Below, one piece after another: positions 54,514 through 64,000 of a stretch of 64,000 bases of DNA. The position numbers and the translations under genes were made by a program. This DNA comes from Triticum aestivum (taxonomy: Eukaryota; Streptophyta; Magnoliopsida; Poales; Poaceae). The DNA is taken from assembly GCF_018294505.1 (NCBI RefSeq), contig NC_057814.1, positions 300,118,935-300,182,934 on the forward strand. The letters run 5' to 3'. Each line of letters opens with the position of its first letter. Position 1 is the stretch's first letter. Below the pieces are notes generated by a model. The model did not search any database and was not told the origin of the DNA. It was given only the letters and a program-made list of their open reading frames with translations.

Positions 54514-55600
54514 GCGCCTCAGGCCTCACCACTCTCGGTCCCACCGCTCCTCTGCCTTTGCGACAATGACACGTGGGACTGCCACATGTAGGGTTCACAT
54601 GTCATTAACCCAAAGGCAGGTGCACTAAGCCACTGAAGCTCGGTCCCGTGGACCTCGAGAGGGAAATGTAACTCCTGCGCCTGGCCTTGTGATGCTCCCG
54701 TCGTATGAACTCGTGCCAAACTCGAAATTTGTTTCTTACTACTACCAATGTGCCGGACCGTGCATTGCAATGGATCCAAAGTAGTAGAATAATACTTGTT
54801 CACGGACTTGAAATATAAACACTCTACTTTTGATATACATATATCAGTAAAAATGAATTATGCTTCACTCAACACATATTCCTCGGGCTGTTTTGATTAG
54901 GTGAGGGGCGGGTGTGGCTGGTTTCAATATAATAATAGATTTTTAAAACATTGTAGCAGAATTTTTTCTAACATTTTGTAGCGTGGCCCGGCATCCAGTG
55001 CACCTAATAGTCTGAAAAGAAATGAGTGCACTCTAAAGATATTTACATGCTCCCATTTAGTGGAGTGCAATCTAAACACATTATCTATTTATTTTTGTCT
55101 GGCCTTTCGTAGCGATGCAACCATGCCACATAAGCTAGTCATGCATGCAATCCATAAATTGCAATATACTTGCATTACTCTCCAGCATGCAATGCCGCCA
55201 CATTATCTATTTATGCCTGATAGTCATAGGTTGTTTTTTTGCGTTAGTCTTGACCCTTCACAGTTTGGTAGAGGTATGATTAATCCAAATATTAATGTTC
55301 CATAAAACTAAACTCCAAAGGTCCGCCGGAGCTGCAGAGGCGTACAACGTGGGCGGCGGAGGCGTGTTCGTAAGAGGAGAAGAGCTCGATAGTCTTGCAC
55401 GTCCGCCGCCACCTGCATATCAGCGCGGGACTCCTCGAGCGCCCACTGGAGCTCGCGCTCCTCTAGGGAGTGGCAGAGTCATAGGATTTTCCTAAAACAT
55501 GATGGGCACCATGCAGTACTCCTCGTAGCTGGGGGTGCGGTGCTCGTATCCCGACTCCTGGGGTGCTGCCTGGAGCACGCGCTCAACCACCTCATGAGCC
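54514..55600. other. Intergenic, no gene seen
   Basis: Mixed sequence, AT-rich from 54800 to 55300. No recognisable domain in any frame. Confidence 0.5.
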
Positions 55601-55639
55601 ATGAGGATGCCAGGCTCGTGGTCGTGCCATTGAAGCACA

Positions 55640-56045
55640 TGCTCGTGCGCCTGAGCGGCAAGGATGCGATATTCACTGGTTTGCTGCCGGAGGAAGCGCT
55701 CGTCCACATCGAGAGCATCGATGATGCGGTGTTCCCGTACATGCTCTCGTCCCCATCGAGAGCGGTGATGATGCGATGCTTGCGGGCATGCTACTGGAGA
55801 ACGTGCTCATCCACATTTTGAATGGCGAGGATGCGATGTTTGCGGGCGTGCTGTCGGAGCACGCGCTTGTCCACGTCGAGAGTGGCAATGATGCGATGTT
55901 CACGGGCGTGCTCTCGTCCACGTCGAGAATGGCGATGATGCAATGCTCGCGGGCATGCTGCTGGAGAACACGCTCGTCCACATCGTGAGCAGCGAGGACG
56001 CGATGCACCTCCTCATGACCAAACAGGGCGTGCTGCTGGAGCACA
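55640..56045 (-). repeat. Minisatellite with 60- and 47-bp units in a 167-bp higher-order period
   Basis: The landmark GATGCG (or variants) recurs at 55663, 55723, 55770, 55830, 55890, 55937 and 55997, giving spacings 60, 47, 60, 60, 47, 60. The 47-bp unit lacks a 13-bp piece ('gagcacgcgcttg' in the long form). Units read on the minus strand give a repeated peptide theme DVDERVLQQHAR, continuing to 'MAHEVVERVLQ' and a stop near 55492. This suggests a coding repeat originally, but the 47-bp units break the frame. Confidence 0.75.
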
Positions 56046-57114
56046 GCTACTCCTCGTGGCCGACAAGGGAGAGCCGCTAGATCACACTATCCTCCGCGTG
56101 GCCAGTCAATGTGCGCTACTCGCGACCGTCGAGGGAGTGCTCCACCTCGGCGATGTCGGAGACTTCCGTCCTCTTCCCAGGCCGCGGTGCCCTCCACATC
56201 GGCAATGGTGGCATGCTATCGTGCGTGTTGTGTCCGTATGGGAGCTTCGAGCTACAGTACCAGTGGGGGCGGGGGGTGACCTTTTCATGGTTTCACATCG
56301 TCTGAGGAGAAAAATAGAATCTCAAGTAGAACAATATGTTGGAACATGTCAGAGGAAGGCTAGCTGGAGCAGTACAACAAACATCACATGTGCACCATGT
56401 TTTGAGAAGGGTTTAATGTAAATTGTGTGAAATAGGCCTACGTGGATGTACGGGTAGTACATCCATATCACTGACATTCATGCACGCAACAAACATTTGT
56501 GTGGATGATTTCACGCTATTTTCATATTCTGTTTGGGAGTGGATTTGATTTTTGTAATCGGAGCTCATTTTTGTAGTTGGTTTCAATTTAGACTATGCAT
56601 GTATTATTGCGAGAGATAGATATAGAGACACTATTTGTGTGACAAAGAGGGGGAGGGCTGGGGCAGCGATACCTAATGAGAGAGGGGCATATACGTGTTC
56701 GAAAGACTGTGTGTGTCGTAGAGAGAGGAGTGTCCGAAAGGGGGAGAGAGGGTTTGTGCATGTGTGTGTGTTAGAGAGAGAGAGAGAGAGAGGTGCGTTT
56801 AACGTCGGGATCAACAAGGTTACGAGGTTGGGGATATGGGAGAGCGATAGTGTGTGTTCGATGAAGGGACCCACAGAAAGCGTCTATTTGCGTGTGAGAG
56901 AGCTAGATAGACCTCGAAAGCATGGCTGGCTAGGGGGTGGAAGGTTATGTGTGGTAGAAAGAGATAGTAAAGAGAGGGATGAATACTTGTTTGTTGCAAG
57001 GAGACCAAACTACATAGATCGGGGTAGCAAGAAGAAGAGAATGGCGATGTGCCTTTTTTCATGGGATGTGAGACTGACCAAGAGACACAGATCGTGTGGA
57101 GAGGTGTGTGTGTT

Positions 57115-57147
<33 letters not shown>

Positions 57148-57660
57148 AGGGAGGCGTGGACCTGGTTAATGAGATGGGTGCTCATGTGTATGTTAGAGGG
57201 AAGGAATTGTCTAGGTGGTTGTCTTATGATGGCGACTCTACCTTTCAATGATAGTCGGGATAAGTATCGATTTGGTTGATTTTGACGTTGACGATACAGC
57301 TATATCATACCCGGTGATACAAATCGATAATCTTACTAAATCAATCTTCGATGGTTGATGATCTTGTCGTATATGCACAAAATCAACCTGAATGACGAGA
57401 TGGAATTCCTCCAAGCAACCAAAGGACCGGCTAGAACGAAGATAATGCAATCTTAATTTCTAATATGAATTAATTAAGGATAATTGTGGGGTTGTTGGTA
57501 TAGATCTGAACAAGGTGGTAGTCCTACACACCCCGCAAAATGAAAATTATAGCGAAGCAAAACAATGTGTACACAACAACGCGAGTTCTAACCTAGAAAA
57601 AAAGTAGTAGCCTTATATATATATACTATATTACTATATTTTTTATCTGTATAGTTATAT
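56046..57660. other. No gene seen; two GA microsatellites
   Basis: (GA)n runs at about 56773-56792 and 57115-57141 in purine-rich sequence. The plus-strand frame at 56639-57169 is made largely of these repeats and has no domain. Confidence 0.5.
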
Positions 57661-57670
57661 CTATATCTAT

Positions 57671-57912
57671 TCCACTCCCTCCGTTTGTAATTTACTCCGC
57701 ACATAGCTTTGGCTGCAGCCAAATTTTATAAAGCTTGACCAAATTTGGTGAAAACAATATGAACATTTACACTAACAAATATACATGATGTGGGAGTAAA
57801 AGCAATGATGAATCAAATGACATATATTTGGTGGTGTATATGTTAATACTTTTTCCTAGAAACTTGTTGTAAGTATACAAAGTTTGACTTTAGAGAAATC
57901 CAATATGCGGTA
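57671..57912 (+). mobile_element. Stowaway/Mariner-like fragment
   Basis: Starts CTCCCTCCGTTTGTAATTTA, then 'agctttggctgcagcc' and 'aagcttgaccaaatttgg'. The end part has 'caaagtttgactttagagaa' and 'aatatgcgg', which is the inverted counterpart of the start. The last ~25 bp of the right terminus (…ACGGAGGGAG) are missing. Confidence 0.5.
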
Positions 57913-58936
57913 TTATGCATTATATATTGTATATTCTTTATTTCTGCAGTCAATGTGTGTATTTGCACGTACAAGATATGAACTGTTGATTGACATTGAT
58001 CCAATGGTCTAGGTGGCTGCGATTCGGATCTACCATAACCTAATTGTACCCATATATGTTCTTCTCGAAAAAGCAGCACGACAGTATGATCGATCGACAC
58101 AAGAAGCTCTCAATAAGACCTGCAGACGTGCCACGTGGCTTCGTGGGTACCCCCCACATAATATTATTCATACTACGTTGACTGAAAAACAAGCTAAATC
58201 ACCCAAAACGAGATCTTCCCGTTCTTTGTTCCGACGATGTTGTGTCGTGCACGTACCCAGTTGTATATCTATACCTTTATATAGTGTACAAATAACTTTG
58301 AAAGCTGGTCGTTGGATGAAGCCAATCCGACGGTGCAAACATGGCAAATTCGAGCACTACTGGCCGTTGGCAAATTCGAGCAATTCCACCAGATTCTGCC
58401 ACATGTACAATCTAGAAGAATCCATGGTTGAACTTAAGCATAATGCACAAACCTCAAAACACAAGCACTTCTCCTTTGTTCTAGAATCTTCCATATCATA
58501 ATTGCCCAAACTTTTTTTAGATGAATTGCCATTGTTTGTTTTTACTTTATGCTTTACAACGCACCATTCCATGAATCTTAGAATAGATTAACTTTTTATA
58601 AAAACTAATTGATTTTGAATGAGATGAACTATAAGAATTAAACAAACATCTACATCATGCATATATGACTCAAAGCCTACATGATATAGTGTGGTATTTA
58701 TTCATAATTTGGTCGCCAAATCTCATGTGTGCAATGCACGTGTACCTAACTAGCGGTGGTAGTAGTAGTACAAACTTCATAGTAGTAGTATGGAGTGCTC
58801 CTACTCTATCAACGAGTCCCATCTGACACAAAATTTATTGGCTTCCGTGCTACAGCTAGATCTTCCCCTCCTCATTTCCGTTTTCCAACATGGCAGGTGG
58901 GTGCGGTTTGCCGATAGTCGGTTTGCTCAACTGCGG
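57913..58936. other. No gene seen
   Basis: A 162-codon open frame at 58013-58501 has no domain I recognise, AT-rich codon use and no supporting context, so I do not call it a gene. Confidence 0.45.
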
Positions 58937-58945
58937 TCCCATGTG

Positions 58946-60794
58946 CCGAATTTTTTATTAATAGTAAATGATAATTCTGTAATTCCGAAACTGGTAAAGG
59001 GCCGGTGAAAATTATAAAAATAGGAAGGACGCTAGGAATAACAGCGTCCGGGATGGACTCCATTGCTAACTGTGTCTAGGTCTGGACGCTAGTACGGATG
59101 GCGTCCAGGTCTGGACTCTAGTACGGATGGCGTCCAGTCATTGCCCTTTCATTGGTGCTCTGATTGGGCTCAACCGAGTCGTTTTACTTTGATAGATAGA
59201 GTTTCATGACCTATATACTCTAATACAATCTGCAGCCATCGCTTCTTACCTTGCTAGGTGGTAAGCAAGCTCTAGCACAGACATCATCAATCATCACAGG
59301 AGCAACATCATCTCACTAGCTGCTTGTCATTAGGACCATTCACTCATCATTAGGATCATCCACTAGACCTATGGTTGGAGCATGTGAGTTGCTCCATGGC
59401 CTCGTTGAATCTTCTTTGTTTGGTCTTGTGTACAATTTACTCAATGGTTACAAGCCTACATTATATATGTGACTAGGTTGTTACTTTTGGTCAATACAAT
59501 TGGTAACTGGCTAGTTTATGATAACAGATAAGTCGATCTTGAGTCGGCTGTCGTGCTTTTGCCTCTATGTGTCAGTGCACCACTGCCGGCACTTTTGGAA
59601 GCATGGTGTGCCGGTGTCGTAGCCCAACGTGAACCTGCCGCACGGGTGGCATCTCAACCTCGATAGGGTTCTGGTGCCAACCGTGCCGGACTCAGGCCGC
59701 ACGCAGCTGATGGAGATCCACCATCATCGTGTCTACTCCCAGGCGACCATCGCCGCGACACATCGTCCATGATGGATTCGCCGAACTAGGACGCGTAGTT
59801 AGCCATTGAGCATGACCAGCGTTGTCGGTCGTGCTTCAAGGATGCGTCCCGTGCACCACGCGCGCTCGCTGGTCCACCATCGCCATCGGTCATGGTGAAG
59901 GGGCGAGGATTAGGAGTCCTACATTGTGGCCCTCGAGGAGGCCACAATGAGGTCCATTGAGGAGGCCGAGCGCAAGGAGCTCGCTAAGTGGCCTAGCCTT
60001 GCACACACACACAGGTTGAATCGGCGGCTAGAGTGGAGGCTAACATGCCCCCACCGCCACCAGCACCGCTCGCGCCCGAGCCTATGGAGGAGGAGCCATG
60101 GCCGCTGCTTGGGCAATCATGGTCGTGGACGAGCACGTTGCCATCGTATATCATGCACGCCCGTGTGGGTGGGCATGATAGACGAGGAGGCCGAGCGGCA
60201 GGAGAAGCATCAGTTGGTGGCGCAGCAAGCGGCTACACTACCAGCCATCCAGCAGGCGTTCCCGTGGATGGAGACGCCAGTCTACGTCGACCTAGCCAAG
60301 GAGGAGGAAAATGACGATGCCTAGATCTACTGCCCGCCGCTAACTGTTTCTTTTATCTTTTCATTTAATTTTTTTAGTTTTAATTAATGTAAATTGGACT
60401 TCTGCTGGCTGTTTTATTTAAAAAAATTGAAATCCAGCGCAAATGTGAAATATGTTCGTCCGTGTTGCTCGCATCTTCGGACCGGCGGACAAAAACGGAA
60501 ATTGACATCCGGCTGACCTATCCAAATGAACAAAGAACGAACAAAATCTGCGTCAATTTAGGTTGCCGCGTCGGAGTTGCCCTTAGGTCGGACGAAGGCG
60601 AGGTCTTTTCAGGGCTAGGTTGAACCAAACAACGGACGCTGCTAAGAATAGCGTCTAGGTGTGGACGTGGTTTGCAAGAGCGACCAGGTCTGGACGCTAG
60701 TATTGATGGCGTCCTTCCTATTTTTTGAAATTCTAACTTATCATTACTAGTTTCAGAATTACAGCATTATTATTTATCATTAATAAAAAAACCA
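58946..60794. mobile_element. Mutator-like element with long terminal inverted repeats
   Basis: The left end (58946-about 59060: 'ttttttattaatagtaaatg', 'ataattctgtaattccgaaa', 'ataggaaggacgct') is the inverted counterpart of 60794-about 60680. Flanking 9-bp sequences TCCCATGTG (58937-58945) and GCCCATGTG (60795-60803) match at eight of nine positions, the target size of Mutator-like elements. Subterminal units 'gcgtccaggtctggac' repeat at both ends. No transposase is seen; the interior holds gene-like sequence. Confidence 0.6.
59926..60324 (+). pseudogene. Gene-like fragment inside the Mutator-like element
   Basis: A plus-strand frame with 'EEATMRSIEEAERKELAKWP' at its start and 'QQAFPWMETPVYVDLAKEEE' at its acidic end. 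I have a vague memory of similar C-termini (VYVDL… followed by Glu/Asp) in repetitive Triticeae proteins of unknown role, but cannot name a family. The middle is Arg/His-rich and probably out of the original frame: another frame at 60033-60314 is better there. It may be captured host sequence, which would make the element Pack-MULE-like, or the element's own ancient coding. Confidence 0.35.
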
Positions 60795-61421
60795 GCCCAT
60801 GTGGAAGTAAAAATGCTAGGCACCACGCCTTCCATAGCTATGTGGTGTGCCGGATGAACCGTGGAGTACTCCCGATTCCTGGGCGTGTGGGGTGCGATGC
60901 AAACTCGGCAGGACTTTTCCTTTTAAACATGTATAAATTGTAACATTTGGTTCTGCTCCTTGGCGCGATCGATAGATAGAAATAACGATTGGAAATCCTA
61001 GGGCGGGATTTTCCCGCTCGATAAGCAGGGTACAGTAGTAGTAGCTAGGTTCGTGCATCATCGGTTTGGTCACATGCGGTCCCAAATGTTGTACTGATAT
61101 AAAGCCTAGCCAATGTGCATTGACTGGGGGGCCAGAACAGCAGTGTGGTATGCGACGGGGAAGGGACATGCTTCATGTACGTGTTCCAGTTTCTTGTTTT
61201 GAACTTGCGAACGTGACATGCACGCTGCACGAGTAGTTTTGAATTTATAAGTTCAGTCTCAGTTTTTGAATTTACGAGTAGACCGTAGGTCGGGTCAAGC
61301 ATCGTACTTAAATTGCAAAGTTGATGCAAAATTTAAGCACAACATATAAATTGACGGAGGGAGTACTAGCAGTGATGCATATAATTGACGACAAATATGA
61401 GCAAAGGGATCACACATGTCT
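60795..61421. other. No gene seen; decayed Stowaway right end
   Basis: 'attgacggagggagtacta' at 61350-61368 is an isolated Stowaway right terminus with no nearby left partner. Otherwise unrecognised. Confidence 0.4.
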
Positions 61422-62113
61422 TTATCGACTGGAACGGCAATGCAATAGTACAATAAGAATTAAGGCCACGACGACACAATCGCAATGGTGATTACAGGAG
61501 GCAAGAAGAAAGATGCATCCATCAATGACCTCCTCCTCCTCGTCTCGGTGCACTGGGCCACCGACCGGCGGCTGAGGAGCAGCGGCTTTTGTGGCGAGGT
61601 CAAGGTGCTTCTCAACAAAGGCGTCCAAGGCTTCCAGCCGGTTGACAAAGGCCAACGAAGTAGCAGCCTCACCGGCCTTGTAGATGCCTATGTACACGAC
61701 TTCCTCATACACGTGGATGTGTAGGTTGATGAATTCTTGCAAGGCGAGGTGCCTACGGCGAGCGCGGCCTCAAGGTGGAAAATCTTTGTTGCGTCGGCAG
61801 GTAGTCGCAGGGCCACGAGTTCTTGAAAGAGTTTCTCACCGTGGAGGCCGATTAGGGTGGCAGGCAATGAGGAGCCTAGGCACGTAGGTTGGAGGAGTAC
61901 GGCGATGTCGTCCGCGAGCTTCTTCCTAACAGTGAACTTGCTGATGGTGGCAACGATCATCCTGTCCAACTGAGAATCGTAGCTGTCGTCGACGACGGCC
62001 ATGAACCAGTCGGTCACAAAAACCCTCTGGAGACGATCCTCAGTGCCATGCCGCAGGCCGGCGTCGTGGACCATCTGGTACAGCCGCTGGCCGGTCGATC
62101 ACATCGCCGCCAT
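61422..62113 (-). pseudogene. Unrecognised protein gene, stop and frameshift
   Basis: Reads from ATG 62113 (MAAM, then TGA as the fifth codon at 62099-62101, then STGQRLYQMVHDAGLRH). It continues with 'QLDRMIVATISKFTVRKKLA' and 'ALRLPADATKIFHLEAALAV'. Near 61740 coding moves to another frame ('EFINLHIHVYEEVVYIGIYK', 'LAFVNRLEALDAFVEKHLDL') and ends at 61422 after a hydrophobic tail (VVVALILIVLL). A TATATAAA box lies on the minus strand at 62199-62192, about 80 bp upstream of the ATG. I do not recognise the family. Sixty to seventy percent GC in the coding part versus AT-rich surroundings supports a former gene. Confidence 0.4.
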
Positions 62114-62191
62114 GGGTCTGAAGTGAGCACTATTGTGCTTAGTGTAGGTGCGTACAATGTGGTGGATGCATTGGAATAGAGGGGCGCCTTT

Positions 62192-62199
62192 ATATAAGT
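62192..62199 (-). promoter_or_regulatory. TATA box of the minus-strand ORF at 61422-62113
   Basis: TATATAAA on the minus strand, about 80 bp before the ATG. Sequence and spacing fit a core promoter; no other evidence. Confidence 0.45.
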
Positions 62200-62741
62200 G
62201 CAAACTGCGTTGCATTCACATCGTGTTGCCTCCTTTCCGCATCCTCCTACCTACTTCCCTTAGCATGCTACTAATTGAACAAGGATGCATCACTGGCCGG
62301 TCAACATTTCAGGAACCACTACCCTCTCCCTCGTCTGCATTAAAGCCGTATCGGGAACTGTCCTGGTTTACTACAAGTTTACCGTCCATTTCTCAATTTA
62401 TTTTTACCGTCCTATTTTACTAGTAGATGTCAAATCAAATAGTACTGCGCCGCCCGCTGCACGCCCGGCTGAACACACCTCCTCGCCTCCATCAAACGCC
62501 TCCATTAAACCCGCATGCAAACTGAGAAACCTACTTCGGCCACACGTGCGTCCATGAGCGGGCCTGAATTAGACGCAATGCCGGTCAAGGTCCTCCCGTC
62601 CGCCCTCAGTTTAAACGAGGCCAGACGCTGGCCAAGCTCGTACCGTCCGCCCTTTATTTAAACGAGGCCAATTGGCGAGCAAGAATCGCACCCCTCCGCC
62701 GCTTCCGCATCTCCTCCTTCACCATTTTCTCCACTCTTCTG

Positions 62742-63257
62742 ATGGCTTCCAAGGAGCCGTTCTCTAGCATACTAGCCGGCTGGGTGGCCCGCCGTGCCCT
62801 TCGAATACGAGCAAGGCTAATCGGTGATTCACCTACCTTGCCTGGCCCGATAGAGCCAGTTGCCGCCCCAAGCTGGCGCGTGGTTCAGCAACTCACCGCT
62901 CCAGTTCAGCTCGATGAGGAGTGTTGAGTTGCTAAACGCCGTCACAGCAGCGAGCATGACGGCACGGGTGCCATTGCTGCCGCGTTGTACCGTGCCTCAA
63001 GTGTCTGTGGCCGCACCTCCCGTGCCTGCGGCAGCACCATGCAGGCAGAGACAGAAGCCGGGTCCGCGGAGAGCGACGAGTCGGTGGCCAGCTTCTCCTT
63101 GTCCGCCGCCATCATCGAGGAGAAGTAGAACACAGGAGGCCGCCGACGCTTTGGTCCCATGAAGGCCACCGCTGAGGTGATGACTGCGTATACAGATGGT
63201 CTCTTGGCTGCTTCTTCTCTTGCGAGGACCTTCGTCGACCCTGCAAGTGTCTGCTAG
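62742..63257 (+). pseudogene. Unrecognised 171-codon ORF with two stops
   Basis: The ATG at 62742 (MASKEPFSSILAGWVARRAL) leads a single frame to TAG at 63255-63257, interrupted by TGA at 62925-62927 and TAG at 63126-63128. Content stays gene-like after the stops ('TMQAETEAGSAESDESVASF', then 'FGPMKATAEVMTAYTDGLL'). A TATTTAAA lies at about 62653-62660, 85 bp upstream, after a tandem 'cgtccgccct.agtttaaacgaggcca' repeat. No family recognised. It is divergent from the ORF at 61422-62113. Confidence 0.4.
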
Positions 63258-64000
63258 ATATGAGGAAGACAAAGGGATCTGTAGGCGGCCGTTTAGATTA
63301 GGTATTAATTATACCACGAGAGCCGGATTAGCACCGCTTAGTTCATGTAAATGTACTGATATCCATCATGTTTATATGAAGATCCGACTTTTTATACGAA
63401 ATCCTTCATGCTTATATGAAATTAGTCTGTGTTTGCATGAATTTCCTCTAGTTGGTTAGAGTTGTGAAAATGTATGCCGCTGGAGTTGGATGTCGTCCTC
63501 CGCGGAAGTAAGCGGGAGGAAATTTTCCAGTTGTCATTGGAGATACTCTTATGCTAGAAATAATAGAGTCACATCCAATCAATTTGAGTTAATTGCGTGT
63601 ATGATTCTCCCTCTATAAAAAGTTAATTGCATGTACATTGTACATGACTTGCAGGGTGGCTACAGATTCGTACAGAAAGTTAAAAAGAAACATCTCCATC
63701 CTTAATTTGGTATTCTAAGTACTCTTTGGGTTCCACTGTCAGTACAGAAGCAAAATAAGTATATAACTAAAAATATAAAGTTTAAGACAGAATTCGAACT
63801 CAGGTCATTGCATTGCGAGTATCCAGCGCTAACCAGTCCACTAGATGTTCGTTGTGGACGATGCAAGAGATAGATTTCTTTTTAAATAGTTATTGCGATA
63901 ATTGATTTGAAGTGATATATTTTATGTATGCCCTGAATGATCTCAAATTCACTAGTAGTAACAAAGAAAAGGTTGCCTTGTTAATTTACAGAAAATAGGG
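63258..64000. other. AT-rich, no gene; tRNA-derived SINE-like piece
   Basis: On the minus strand, 63846-63787 reads as an A-box-like TAGTGGACTGGTT followed about 40 bp later by a B-box-like GAGTTCGAATTC, suggesting a tRNA-derived SINE or tRNA relic. The rest shows nothing. The 'cctctataaaaagttaa' at 63610 is a possible decayed MITE end. Confidence 0.4.

Noticed and set aside
56639..57169. 176-codon plus-strand frame
   Set aside because: Made up largely of GA microsatellites and purine-rich sequence, with no domain, no promoter and no frame-specific codon bias that I can see.
58013..58501. 162-codon plus-strand ORF as a gene
   Set aside because: No recognisable domain, AT-rich, flanked by transposon remnants, no start context or promoter of note.

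Overview
This is a window of plant nuclear DNA that is mostly transposable elements. It points to the grass tribe Triticeae (wheat, Aegilops, barley, rye). The grounds are an intact solo LTR of the BARE-1/Angela/WIS copia family, a 4.5 kb solo LTR ending in the Sukkula LARD end sequence, Tat-lineage Ty3/gypsy elements, CACTA-type ends and Stowaway fragments. I see no rRNA operon, organelle block, CRISPR array or bacterial operon. Nearly every reading frame is interrupted, so the window is a graveyard of elements and gene copies rather than a set of working genes.

Layout. 1-8201: Tat-lineage gypsy fragments packed together, with three LTRs (one on +, two on -), pieces of two gag genes, a protease/RT piece and an integrase tail. 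8202-12060: a CACTA-like end (CACTA terminus, subterminal repeats, one module repeated three times). 12287-18942: three degraded genes on the minus strand: two tandem genes, each with two B3-like DNA-binding domains, and one coiled-coil gene. All three have a related sequence block upstream. 19746-29196: a SIRE/Maximus-like copia element with gag and an extra 'plant transposon protein' ORF but no pol. Its U3 regions and one internal spacer are studded with 13-bp palindromes. 29472-31811 continuing at 46480: a second CACTA-like copy, split by a Tat element.

31812-46479 is that Tat element, complete with two LTRs and a CTATT target duplication. It was itself hit by a 4523-bp Sukkula solo LTR (duplication GCTGG) and a 1779-bp Angela solo LTR (duplication CCGCC). 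With the Sukkula insertion removed, its pol frame reads straight through. Between integrase and 3' LTR, on the opposite strand, lies a gene-like unit with its own TATA box. It encodes an AT-hook followed by a B3-like domain, and is the most interesting item here.

46480-64000 is richer in host-like gene remnants: a DUF4283-type gene, an F-box/DUF295-type gene broken by a 73-bp tandem duplication, a WRN-like 3'-5' exonuclease pseudogene running into 35 GAA repeats, a minisatellite with a 60/60/47-bp higher-order period, a Mutator-like element with long terminal inverted repeats, and a divergent pair of unrecognised broken ORFs. All family names come from recognising motifs by eye; no database search was run.
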